Shown here: one piece after another, positions 1 through 6,651 of the stretch
Position numbering within the stretch: position 1 is the first letter of the stretch
How the letters are laid out: every line of letters starts with the position of its first letter
Assembly (NCBI GenBank): GCA_964647395.1
Contig: CAZYHR010000141.1
Span: forward strand, 1-6,651
Length of the DNA: 6,651 nucleotides
Direction of reading: 5' to 3'
From: Phosphoribacter sp964647395
GTDB taxonomy: Bacteria > Actinomycetota > Actinomycetes > Actinomycetales > Dermatophilaceae
Made by a program: the position numbers and the translations under genes
The notes under the pieces: model-generated
Told to the model about the DNA's origin: nothing
What the model saw: only the letters and a program-made list of their open reading frames with translations
Database searches by the model: none

Positions 1-144
1 CCGGCCGCGGCCGAGACGGCGCTGCGCGCGGCCGGCGTCGACCCGCTGACCCGGGGGGAGCAACTGCGCGTCGAGGACTTCGCCCGGGTCGCCGCGCGGC
101 TGCCGGGCGGCCCCGACCCGGCACCCCATAGGGTGGAGACATGA
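1..144 (+). CDS. rsmA: 16S rRNA (adenine(1518)-N(6)/adenine(1519)-N(6))-dimethyltransferase, C-terminal fragment
   Basis: The 5' end is cut off by the window, leaving only the last 47 codons. Frame 1 is open from base 1 to the TGA at 142-144. The tail contains GVDPLTRGEQLRVEDFARVA, which resembles the end of the helical C-terminal domain of KsgA/RsmA enzymes, where a G-(I/V)-D-P...R-x-E-x-L...F...A pattern is usual. RsmA transfers four methyl groups to two adjacent adenines near the 3' end of 16S rRNA during late 30S assembly. The catalytic SAM-binding domain lies outside the window, so the call rests on this short tail plus the neighbour: rsmA directly before ispE is a common actinobacterial order. 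The stop overlaps the ispE start (ATGA, 141-144), which suggests translational coupling. Confidence 0.8.
   Translation, partial: PAAAETALRAAGVDPLTRGEQLRVEDFARVAARLPGGPDPAPHRVET
129..134 (+). promoter_or_regulatory. candidate -10 element for a leaderless ispE transcript
   Basis: TAGGGT fits the actinobacterial -10 pattern TANNNT and lies at exactly -12 to -7 relative to the A of the ispE ATG (141). This is the spacing expected if transcription starts on the start codon. The GGTGGAG at 132-138 could be read as a Shine-Dalgarno sequence, but it ends only 2 bases before the ATG, which is too close to be efficient. No good -35 was recognised. The element lies inside the rsmA coding sequence, so ispE may be transcribed both with rsmA and on its own. 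Confidence 0.5.
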
Positions 145-1073
145 CCCGCAACGGCGCGCCTCGGTCGGTCACCGTGCGGGTGCCGGCCAAGGTCAACGTC
201 GAGCTGCGCGTCGGGTCGCTGCGCAGCGACGGCTACCACGACCTGTCGACCGTGTTCATGGCCGTCGGCGTCTACGACGAGGTGACCGTCACCCGCGCCG
301 GGCGCACCAGCGTGCACACCACCGGGCCCTACGCCGCGGCCGTGCCGGACGGCGACGCCAACCTCGCCGTCCGAGCCGCCCGGCTCATCGCCGCGCGGGG
401 CGGAGTGAGCGAGCGCGAGGTCGAGATCAGGATCGCCAAGGACATCCCGGTGGCCGGGGGCATGGCCGGCGGGTCCGCCGACGCCGCCGCCACCCTGCTG
501 GCCTGCGACCACCTGTGGCGGTTGTCGATGGAGCGTGACGAGCTGGTCGAGTTGGCCGCCGAGCTGGGCAGCGACGTGCCGTTCCTGCTGTCCGGCGGCA
601 TCGCCATGGGCTCGGGCCGCGGCGAGCAACTGGCCCCGGTGCTGGCGCGCGGCACCTTCCACTGGGTCTTCGCGGTGAGCGAGCAGGGGCTGTCGACGCC
701 GGCGGTGTTCGCCGAGTGCGACCGGCTGCGCTCCGGCCGGCCGGTGCCGCACCCGCAGCCGTCGCCACAGCTCATGGCGGCGCTGCGCTCCGGCGACCCG
801 GTCGCGCTGGCCGAGTCGCTCGGCAACGACCTGCAGGAGGCCGCCGTGTCGCTGCGCCCCGACCTGCAGGCCGTGCTGGACGCCGGCGCCGAATACGGCG
901 CGCTCGGTGCCCTGGTCAGCGGCTCCGGTCCCACCATCGCCCTGCTGGCCAGCGACCACGAGCACGCCCTGGACCTGTCGATCGCGCTGACCGCCTCGGG
1001 CGTGGCCGGCGAGGTCAAGCGGGCCAAGGGCCCGGTGCACGGCGCCCAGATCCTGGCCGGACCCTCGTTCTGA
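141..1073 (+). CDS. ispE: 4-diphosphocytidyl-2-C-methyl-D-erythritol kinase
   Basis: This cytoplasmic GHMP-family kinase phosphorylates the 2-hydroxyl of CDP-methylerythritol with ATP in the non-mevalonate (MEP) pathway to IPP and DMAPP. The 310-residue length is normal for actinobacterial IspE. Family landmarks are in order: the N-terminal strand VRVPAKVNVELRV with the catalytic-type Lys17, then DGYHDLSTVFMAV (about 30-42) at the substrate site. The glycine-rich ATP loop PVAGGMAGGSADAAA is at 103-117. GSDVPF (143-148) carries the catalytic Asp145. The C-terminal GHMP motif is LVSGSGPTIALLA (258-270). The ATG at 141 overlaps the rsmA stop and is the only start that keeps the conserved N-terminus at normal length. 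A leaderless-type -10 element sits just upstream. The gene is followed after 9 bases by the ABC-F gene, in the same reading frame beyond the TGA. Nothing appears truncated or missing. Confidence 0.97.
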   Translation: MTRNGAPRSVTVRVPAKVNVELRVGSLRSDGYHDLSTVFMAVGVYDEVTVTRAGRTSVHTTGPYAAAVPDGDANLAVRAARLIAARGGVSEREVEIRIAKDIPVAGGMAGGSADAAATLLACDHLWRLSMERDELVELAAELGSDVPFLLSGGIAMGSGRGEQLAPVLARGTFHWVFAVSEQGLSTPAVFAECDRLRSGRPVPHPQPSPQLMAALRSGDPVALAESLGNDLQEAAVSLRPDLQAVLDAGAEYGALGALVSGSGPTIALLASDHEHALDLSIALTASGVAGEVKRAKGPVHGAQILAGPSF

Positions 1074-1082
1074 CCTGTCGGT

Positions 1083-2876
<1,794 letters not shown>

Positions 2877-2886
2877 GCGCGCTGCG

Positions 2887-2922
2887 CCGGGCCGCCAGTG
2901 CGCCGCAGGCCCGGAGGCCCGG
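2887..2922 (+). terminator. candidate GC-rich hairpin terminator after the ABC-F gene
   Basis: CCGGGCC (2887-2893) can pair with GGCCCGG at 2908-2914 (7 perfect G-C pairs, 14-base loop) or with a second copy at 2916-2922. The downstream arm is a tandem direct repeat of AGGCCCGG (2907-2914 and 2915-2922). There is no T-run, but actinomycete terminators often lack one. The position, 10 bases after the ABC-F stop and before a gene with its own promoter-like element, suits termination. In sequence this GC-rich such stems also arise by chance. Confidence 0.35.
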
Positions 2923-2969
2923 GATCCGCGCAGGTCCGCTGGGGCGGCCCCTGGTGCGGCCGGGCGGCA

Positions 2970-2975
2970 TACGGT
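2970..2975 (+). promoter_or_regulatory. candidate -10 element for a leaderless VOC-protein transcript
   Basis: TACGGT matches TANNNT and lies at exactly -12 to -7 relative to the A of the ATG at 2982. The run of G between it and the ATG is too close to act as a well-spaced Shine-Dalgarno. No -35 hexamer was recognised 16-18 bases upstream. This element favours the ATG at 2982 over the in-frame ATG at 2988 or more upstream starts. Confidence 0.5.
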
Positions 2976-2981
2976 GGGGGC

Positions 2982-3338
2982 ATGGGGATGCGACTCGACC
3001 ATGTGCAGGTGTCCTGTCCGCCAGGTGCCGAGGACGAGATGCGAGCCTTCTACGCCGGACTGCTCGGGATGACCGAGCAGACCAAGCCGCCGGCGCTGGC
3101 GGTGCGGGGCGGCGCGTGGTTCCGCGGCGGCGAGGCGAGCCTGCACGTGGGCGCCGAGCCGGACTTCCGGCCCGCCCGCAAGGCCCATCCGGCGCTGGTG
3201 GTCGACGACCTCGACCGGTTGGCGGCCACCCTCGCGGCCGCGGGCCACGAGATCCGGTGGAGCGACGAGGTCCCTGGTGTGCGGCGGTTCCACACGGACG
3301 ACCCGGTCGGCAACCGGCTCGAGTTCATCCAGGGCTGA
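2982..3338 (+). CDS. VOC (glyoxalase/bleomycin resistance/dioxygenase) superfamily protein
   Basis: This 118-residue single-domain protein has the vicinal oxygen chelate fold. It opens with RLDHVQVSCPPG (4-15), the typical first strand carrying a candidate metal ligand His7, followed by the helix AEDEMRAFYAGLLGMTE (16-32). The middle contains WFRGGEASLHVG (46-57) and a second motif HPALVVDDLDRLAATL (69-84) with His69. The end is DDPVGNRLEFIQG (106-118), where Glu114 is the usual C-terminal metal ligand. VOC proteins dimerise or pair modules and bind a divalent metal; members range from lyases and dioxygenases to drug-binding resistance proteins. The substrate cannot be told from sequence. The ATG at 2982 is chosen because a leaderless-type -10 sits at the right distance and homologous proteins of this type begin a few residues before the LDHVQV strand; 2988 is an alternative. 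It is convergent with the MarR gene, with 45 bases between stops. Confidence 0.88.
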   Translation: MGMRLDHVQVSCPPGAEDEMRAFYAGLLGMTEQTKPPALAVRGGAWFRGGEASLHVGAEPDFRPARKAHPALVVDDLDRLAATLAAAGHEIRWSDEVPGVRRFHTDDPVGNRLEFIQG

Positions 3339-3383
3339 CCGAGGACCGGGGCGCAGGGTCGGCCGCGTGGCGGAGAGCTCCGA

Positions 3384-3941
3384 CTAGGGCTCGAGCGGTG
3401 CGGCCAGCCGGCGCAGCAGGTCGGCGAGCAGGTCGCGCTCGGCCGGCAGCAGGTCGGCGAGCAGGTCGTGCTCCCGGCCGACCAGGTCGGTGATGGCGGC
3501 ATCGACGGTGGCGCGCCCGAGGTCGGTGAGCCGCACGAGCACGCCGCGGCGGTCGTCCGGGTCGGGCCCGCGGGTGACCAGGTCACGAGCCTCGAGCCGG
3601 GTCACCCGGTTGGTCATCGTCCCCGAGGTGACCAGGGTGTCGGCGACCAGGCGGCCCGGGGACAGTTCGTAGGGGGCGCCGGCCCGGCGCAGCGCCGACA
3701 GCACGTCGAACTCCCAGCCCTCCAGACCGTGCTGCGCGAACGCCGCACCGCGGGCCTGGTCGAGCCGTCGGGCCAGGCGGGTGATCCGGGACAGCACGTG
3801 CAGCGGTTCGACGTCCAGGCCGGGCAGTTCCCGGCGCCAGGCCGCGACGATGCGGTCGACGTCGTCCGCCGGGGTCGGCGCGCCGGGAACCGGCCGGTCC
3901 GGCCCGGGGCCCGGATCCGCTGCGGCAGGGGGAGGCGACAT
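3384..3941 (-). CDS. MarR family transcriptional regulator
   Basis: The 185-residue protein is a winged helix-turn-helix DNA-binding dimer. A Pro/Ala-rich, probably disordered tail (1-25) precedes the dimerisation helix PLHVLSRITRLARRLDQARG (46-65). The core wHTH runs from HGLEGWEFDVLSALRRAG (71-88) through the recognition helix VTSGTMTNRVTRLEARDLV (104-122). The wing is GPDPDDRRGVLVRLTDLG (125-142) with the family-typical D-x-R-R-type motif DDRR (129-132). A C-terminal helix pair follows (143-185). The frame stays open upstream to 4046, but the longer form would run into the divergent sigma gene and lacks family similarity, so the ATG at 3941 is preferred. An AGGA lies about 11 bases upstream of it. 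The divergent arrangement with the fused sigma gene suggests it may repress itself and perhaps that neighbour; this is inference. The inducing ligand is unknown, and no efflux pump or enzyme gene lies beside it except the convergent VOC gene. Confidence 0.9.
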   Translation of the reverse strand: MSPPPAAADPGPGPDRPVPGAPTPADDVDRIVAAWRRELPGLDVEPLHVLSRITRLARRLDQARGAAFAQHGLEGWEFDVLSALRRAGAPYELSPGRLVADTLVTSGTMTNRVTRLEARDLVTRGPDPDDRRGVLVRLTDLGRATVDAAITDLVGREHDLLADLLPAERDLLADLLRRLAAPLEP

Positions 3942-3946
3942 CGTCC

Positions 3947-3967
3947 GAACGGTCCTATTTCTCGTTC
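3947..3967. promoter_or_regulatory. candidate MarR operator (inverted repeat)
   Basis: GAACG and CGTTC form a perfect 5-bp inverted repeat with an 11-base spacer, 21 bp in all, starting 5 bases upstream of the MarR start codon. The size and position fit autorepression by a MarR dimer. The arms are short, so chance is a real alternative. Confidence 0.3.
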
Positions 3968-3993
3968 TGGTTACATAGGCAGGATAGGAACAC

Positions 3994-4011
3994 TGCACAA
4001 TAAGGAGTGCA
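3994..4011. promoter_or_regulatory. candidate operator (inverted repeat) upstream of the sigma-type gene
   Basis: TGCAC and GTGCA form a perfect 5-bp inverted repeat with an 8-base AT-rich spacer, 18 bp in all. That is in the size range of MarR-family binding sites. It lies 25 bases before the ATG of the fused sigma gene, where bound protein would block transcription or early elongation. No functional evidence is available from sequence. Confidence 0.3.
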
Positions 4012-4021
4012 CTGACACGGG

Positions 4022-4029
4022 GGAGGTGA
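4022..4029 (+). promoter_or_regulatory. strong Shine-Dalgarno sequence for the fused sigma gene
   Basis: GGAGGTGA is a near-perfect complement of the 16S rRNA 3' end and ends 7 bases before the ATG at 4037. It fixes that start and shows that this gene, unlike ispE and the VOC gene, is expressed from a leadered mRNA. Confidence 0.8.
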
Positions 4030-4036
4030 CGAAGGG

Positions 4037-6307
4037 ATGTCCGCAACGGCGGGGATCTGGGGCCAGGCGTGGTCCGATCTCGATGACGCGACGCTGCTGG
4101 CGCAGGTCCGCGCCGGCGACGCCGATGCCTACGCCGAACTGTGGCGCCGCCACCTGCCCGCGGCCTACGCCGTCGCCCACCGGCACCGGGGGCGCACCTC
4201 CGCCGAGGACGTCGTCGCCGAGGCCAGCACCCGCGTCTACAGCCTGATCCTCGCCGGTAAGGGCCCGACCACCAACTTCCGCTCCTACTTCCTGTCCACG
4301 GTCAAGACGGTCGCCGTCGACCACGCCCGCCACGACCTGCGCGTGGTGCCCACCGAGGACCTCAGCCTGGAGGCCGCCGCCCCGGCGGTCGCCGCGCACG
4401 ACGTCACCGCCTCGGTGGACCACGAGTTGGTGCGCGCCGCCTTCGGCCGGCTGCCCGAGCGCGACCAGCGGGTGCTCTGGCACACCGCCGTCGAGGGCAC
4501 CACCCCTGCCGCCGTCGCGACGTCCATGGGCATGAGCGCCAACAACGTCAGCGTCATCGCCATGCGCGCCCGCGACAGCCTGCGCGCGAAGTACCTCGAC
4601 GCCCACGCCGACCGAGCCATCTCCCGCGCTGAGGACGAGGAGTGCCGCTGGGTGCTGCAGCAGATGGGGCGCTACATCCGTGGCAAGCTCCCGGTGCGCC
4701 AGCGCGCCCGGGTCGAGGAGCACCTGCGCAACTGCCGGCACGCCCAGGGCCTGGCCTACGAGATGGCCGAGGTCAACCGCGCCCTGCCGGCCCTCATGGT
4801 GCCGTTGATCTTCCTGGCCGGCACGACCGTCGCGACCACCTGGACCGCCGCGGTCGGCGCCGGCGCGGCCGGCTCGAGCCGCCAGGGCGAGGACCCGAAG
4901 GTCTCGGCCGTGACGACGGCCACCAACGTCGGCACCAAGGTCGCCGCGGTGGCCGCCGGTCTCGTGCTCGGGGTCGGGTATGCCACGGGCGGTTCCGGTT
5001 TCGGCGGGCTCGGCGGCTCGCCGATGCCACCGGGGTCGCAGCTCGCCGGTGGGGTCGCCAGCACCAACGGCAGCACCGCGTCGCCGGGCGCGAGCGACAG
5101 TGGCCTCGTGCTGGGCACGAACGCCACGAACCCGGTCGCCGGCCCGGTCTCGACCGCGGCCGGCTCGCCGGGCAACTCCGGCGTCACCCCCGGTCCGCTC
5201 TCGACGACTCCGCCGGTGCGCACGACGACGTCGCAGCCGGGTCAGCCGTCGCAGCCGGGCCAGCCGGGTCAGCCGGGTCAGCCCGGCCAGCCGGGTCAGC
5301 CGTCGCAGCCCGGCCAGCCGGGTCAGCCGTCGCAGCCGGGTCAACCGGGTCAGCCGACGCTGCCGGGTCAGCCGACGCTGCCGGGTCAGCCGACGCTGCC
5401 GGGTCAGCCGACGCTGCCGGGTCAGCCCGGCCAGCCGGGTCAGCCGACGCAGCCGGCCACCACGCGTCCCCACCCGACGACGCCCGGGGCGACCAACCCG
5501 AACAACCCGAACAACCCGAACAACCCGACGGCGACCACCGGTGTTCCGACGGTGCCGACCAGCATGCCGACGGCCACCGACATCCCGACGCTGCCGACGC
5601 AGGGGCCCGGTGACCCGACGGCCACGGCTGACCCGACGGCGACGAGCGACCCGACGGCCACGTCCGCCCCGACGGCCACGTCCGACCCGACGGCCACGGC
5701 CGACCCGACGGCGACGTCCGCCCCGACGGCGCCGTCCGCTCCGACGGCCACGGCTGATCCGACGGCCACGGCTGATCCGACGGCGACGTCCGACCCGACG
5801 GCCACGGCTGACCCGACGGCCACGGCTGATCCGACGGCGACGACCTCCGGCCCGACGATCACCACCACGTCCGGCCCGACGACGACGACCTCCGGGCCGA
5901 CGAGCACGAGCACGAGCACCTCGACCACGCCGACCCGTCCCCGGGTCATCACGGCGCCGGTGGATGCGAACTACAACGAGGCGTTCGACATCGTCATCGA
6001 CGCCCCGTCGGTCGGCGTCTCCCGACTGACCATCGACGTGGGCAACGCCCAGGTGGCGGGTGTCGTGCGCGACGGCAGTTGGCTGTGCACCGGTGGCGGC
6101 AGCCAGGCGCTGACCTGCGTCGGCGTGGGCGATGCCGTGCTGACGGTGGTCGTCGTGCCCGAGCTCAAGCCCGGCGCGACCCCGGCCGCCAACATCGTCA
6201 TCTCGGTGACCGAGCCCAACGGCACGCGCACCAACCAGGTGGTCCACCTCAAGCCGGTCCGTCCGCACTCGACGACGGCCAGCCCCACCCGCACCAGCGC
6301 CCCCTGA
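4037..6307 (+). CDS. ECF sigma factor fused to anti-sigma-like segment, membrane segment(s), Pro-rich stalk and extracytoplasmic domain
   Basis: The protein has 756 residues, against about 160-220 for a simple ECF sigma. Residues about 18-100 are sigma region 2 (DATLLAQVRAGDADAYAELW; then SAEDVVAEASTRVY and FRSYFLSTVKTVAVDHAR). Residues about 125-188 are region 4 (LPERDQRVLWHTAVEGTTPAAVATSMGMSANNVSVIAMRARDSLR, given here as key span 139-183). Residues 201-247 resemble the zinc-binding anti-sigma domain: C203-x25-H229-x3-C233, but the fourth ligand position is Ala236, with His235 beside it. Hydrophobic stretches lie at about 249-273 and 298-317. A low-complexity stalk (about 318-635) holds GQP, NNP and DPTATA repeats. 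The C-terminal region (about 636-742) looks beta-rich and Ig/DUF11-like, with Cys684 and Cys694, and ends in a Ser/Thr/Pro tail. These are the only four cysteines. The likely role is a membrane-tethered sigma factor sensing envelope conditions; actinobacterial ECF groups with C-terminal anti-sigma/membrane extensions are known. The target regulon and signal are unknown. Confidence 0.87.
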   Translation: MSATAGIWGQAWSDLDDATLLAQVRAGDADAYAELWRRHLPAAYAVAHRHRGRTSAEDVVAEASTRVYSLILAGKGPTTNFRSYFLSTVKTVAVDHARHDLRVVPTEDLSLEAAAPAVAAHDVTASVDHELVRAAFGRLPERDQRVLWHTAVEGTTPAAVATSMGMSANNVSVIAMRARDSLRAKYLDAHADRAISRAEDEECRWVLQQMGRYIRGKLPVRQRARVEEHLRNCRHAQGLAYEMAEVNRALPALMVPLIFLAGTTVATTWTAAVGAGAAGSSRQGEDPKVSAVTTATNVGTKVAAVAAGLVLGVGYATGGSGFGGLGGSPMPPGSQLAGGVASTNGSTASPGASDSGLVLGTNATNPVAGPVSTAAGSPGNSGVTPGPLSTTPPVRTTTSQPGQPSQPGQPGQPGQPGQPGQPSQPGQPGQPSQPGQPGQPTLPGQPTLPGQPTLPGQPTLPGQPGQPGQPTQPATTRPHPTTPGATNPNNPNNPNNPTATTGVPTVPTSMPTATDIPTLPTQGPGDPTATADPTATSDPTATSAPTATSDPTATADPTATSAPTAPSAPTATADPTATADPTATSDPTATADPTATADPTATTSGPTITTTSGPTTTTSGPTSTSTSTSTTPTRPRVITAPVDANYNEAFDIVIDAPSVGVSRLTIDVGNAQVAGVVRDGSWLCTGGGSQALTCVGVGDAVLTVVVVPELKPGATPAANIVISVTEPNGTRTNQVVHLKPVRPHSTTASPTRTSAP
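5231..5455 (+). repeat. GQP/SQP/TLP tandem repeats in the stalk
   Basis: These are 25 consecutive three-residue units (residues 399-473), mostly GQP with SQP, TLP and TQP variants, encoded by 9-base repeats such as CCGGGTCAG and CCCGGCCAG. The repeat is in frame, so gain or loss of units would change stalk length without a frameshift. The composition predicts an extended, polyproline-like spacer. Confidence 0.95.
5357..5428 (+). repeat. four 18-base tandem repeats coding TLPGQP
   Basis: Four consecutive units of ACGCTGCCGGGTCAGCCG lie inside the larger GQP array. The first three are identical and the fourth differs only in its last base. The near-perfect nucleotide identity suggests recent duplication by slippage or unequal recombination. 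Confidence 0.93.
5495..5527 (+). repeat. short NNP tandem repeat
   Basis: The stretch encodes NPNNPNNPNNP (residues 487-497) from repeated AACAACCCG units. It lies between the GQP and DPTATA arrays and extends the disordered stalk. Confidence 0.9.
5612..5845 (+). repeat. DPTATA-type tandem repeats in the stalk
   Basis: These are 13 units of six residues (residues 526-603), with consensus (D/A)PTAT(A/S) and 18-base coding units such as GACCCGACGGCCACGGCT. Units vary by single codons, so the array is older or more diverged than the TLPGQP block. The Thr/Ser/Pro-rich composition is typical of extracellular wall-spanning spacers and could be O-mannosylated in actinobacteria (inference). Confidence 0.95.
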
Positions 6308-6331
6308 CGGTCGCCGCCGGCGCGCGGGGTC

Positions 6332-6651
6332 TCACGTGGTGGCGGCCGGCTTGGTCGCCCCGAGGACCGGCTTGGCTTCGAGCCCGGTGAGCCCGTTCCA
6401 GGCCAGATTGACCAGGTGGGCCGCGACCTCGACCTTCTTGAAGCGGCGGTGCTCCAGCCACCACAGCCCGGTCAGCGCAACCATGCCGACGAGCATCTGC
6501 GCATAGACCGGCGCTGACTTCGGGTCGAGCTTGCGCCGCTTGAACTCGGCGGCCAGCAGGTCCTCGACCTGGGTTGCGATATCGCCGAGCAGGCTGGCGA
6601 AGGACCCCGTCGACTGTCCCGGTGGCGAGTCGCGCACGAGGATCCGGAAGC
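6332..6651 (-). CDS. TetR/AcrR family transcriptional regulator, C-terminal fragment
   Basis: The gene runs off the right edge, so only about 106 C-terminal residues are visible. The frame is open to the last base (reading FRILVRDSPPG from the edge), and the GTG at 6637 is probably an internal valine rather than the start. The visible part is all-helical: an acidic/amphipathic helix with VEDLLAAEFKRRKLDP, then the hydrophobic AQMLVGMVALTGLWWLEH, then VEVAAHLVNLAWNGLTGLE. A G-M-V-x-x-x-G-x-W-W helix followed by a VAxHLVNLAWNGL helix is typical of the ligand-binding and dimerisation half of actinobacterial TetR regulators. The N-terminal HTH, which would confirm the call, is outside the window. 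It is convergent with the fused sigma gene, with 24 bases between the two stops. Ligand and targets are unknown. Confidence 0.75.
   Translation of the reverse strand, partial: FRILVRDSPPGQSTGSFASLLGDIATQVEDLLAAEFKRRKLDPKSAPVYAQMLVGMVALTGLWWLEHRRFKKVEVAAHLVNLAWNGLTGLEAKPVLGATKPAATT

Larger units (their letters stand above)
3942..4036. promoter_or_regulatory. divergent promoter/operator region between the marR-type and sigma-type genes
   Basis: This 95-bp intergenic region is much richer in A and T (especially 3950-4010) than the flanking genes. It must hold the promoters of both divergent genes. Short inverted repeats include GAACG-N11-CGTTC (3947-3967), CCTAT-N16-ATAGG (3954-3979) and TGCAC-N8-GTGCA (3994-4011). 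A GGAAC at 3987-3991 resembles the -35 of ECF-sigma promoters, but no matching -10 was found at the usual distance. A minus-strand TATCCT (3986-3981) could be a -10 for the MarR gene. Individual sites are weak; one or two 5-bp inverted repeats are expected by chance in a region this long. Confidence 0.5.

Noticed and set aside
2898..2981. Upstream extension of the VOC gene by 28 codons
   Set aside because: The extension is Arg/Gly-rich and unlike the family, and the promoter-like -10 lies inside it at leaderless spacing to the ATG at 2982.
3371..3382. CGGAG-AG-CTCCG inverted repeat between the convergent VOC and MarR genes as a bidirectional terminator
   Set aside because: A 2-base loop is too tight for a stable 5-bp hairpin and there is no T-run; not supported as a terminator.
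3942..4046. Upstream extension of the MarR gene by 35 codons
   Set aside because: It would cover the whole divergent promoter region and overlap the start of the sigma gene. The added residues are not like MarR N-termini.
4642..5613. Alternative plus-strand frame inside the sigma gene
   Set aside because: Ala/Gly/Arg-rich out-of-frame shadow with no domain; the main frame continues through it without interruption.
5231..5845. CRISPR-like or non-coding satellite repeat
   Set aside because: The units are 9 or 18 bases, contiguous with no unique spacers, and keep one reading frame coding for Pro-rich peptide.
3971..6268. A 765-codon open frame on the minus strand, antisense to the fused sigma gene
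   Set aside because: Its product is Arg/Gly-rich low complexity with no recognisable domain. It is open because the plus-strand gene has strong GC third-position bias and repeats; the plus frame has clear sigma domains and a strong ribosome binding site.
6308..6331. Terminator between the convergent sigma and TetR genes
   Set aside because: Only 24 bases of GC-rich sequence with a short CGCCGGCG palindrome and no T-run; nothing convincing.

Overview
The window is very GC-rich (G or C dominates third codon positions throughout). Its genes and start signals point to a high-GC actinomycete: the order rsmA-ispE-ABC-F, a TetR-type tail of actinobacterial style, and start codons placed exactly where a leaderless transcript would begin. 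I cannot place it below the class or order level from sequence alone.

Layout. Bases 1-144 are the C-terminus of a 16S rRNA dimethyladenosine transferase (rsmA). Its stop overlaps the ATG of ispE (141-1073), the CDP-ME kinase of the non-mevalonate isoprenoid pathway. Nine bases later comes an ABC-F ATPase of the Uup type (1083-2876). These three housekeeping genes look like one operon. A GC-rich hairpin region (about 2887-2922) separates them from a small VOC/glyoxalase-fold gene (2982-3338), which seems to have its own leaderless promoter. A MarR-family repressor gene (3384-3941) lies on the minus strand, convergent with the VOC gene and divergent from the next gene. The 95-bp divergent intergenic region (3942-4036) is AT-rich compared with its surroundings and holds several short inverted repeats and a strong Shine-Dalgarno sequence.

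The most unusual gene is at 4037-6307. It encodes a 756-residue protein with an N-terminal ECF-type sigma factor (regions 2 and 4), an anti-sigma zinc-finger-like segment with a degenerate metal site, one or two hydrophobic segments, a Pro-rich low-complexity stalk of about 300 residues (GQP and DPTATA repeats), and a C-terminal beta-rich domain with a cysteine pair. It reads as a one-polypeptide, membrane-tethered sigma/anti-sigma/sensor. The final 320 bases hold the C-terminal part of a TetR-family regulator on the minus strand, convergent with the sigma gene and running off the window.

The first half is conserved housekeeping sequence. The second half (from about 3384) is a cluster of transcriptional regulators (MarR, fused ECF sigma, TetR) with no obvious structural target genes inside the window. 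I saw no tRNA, rRNA, insertion sequence or CRISPR array.
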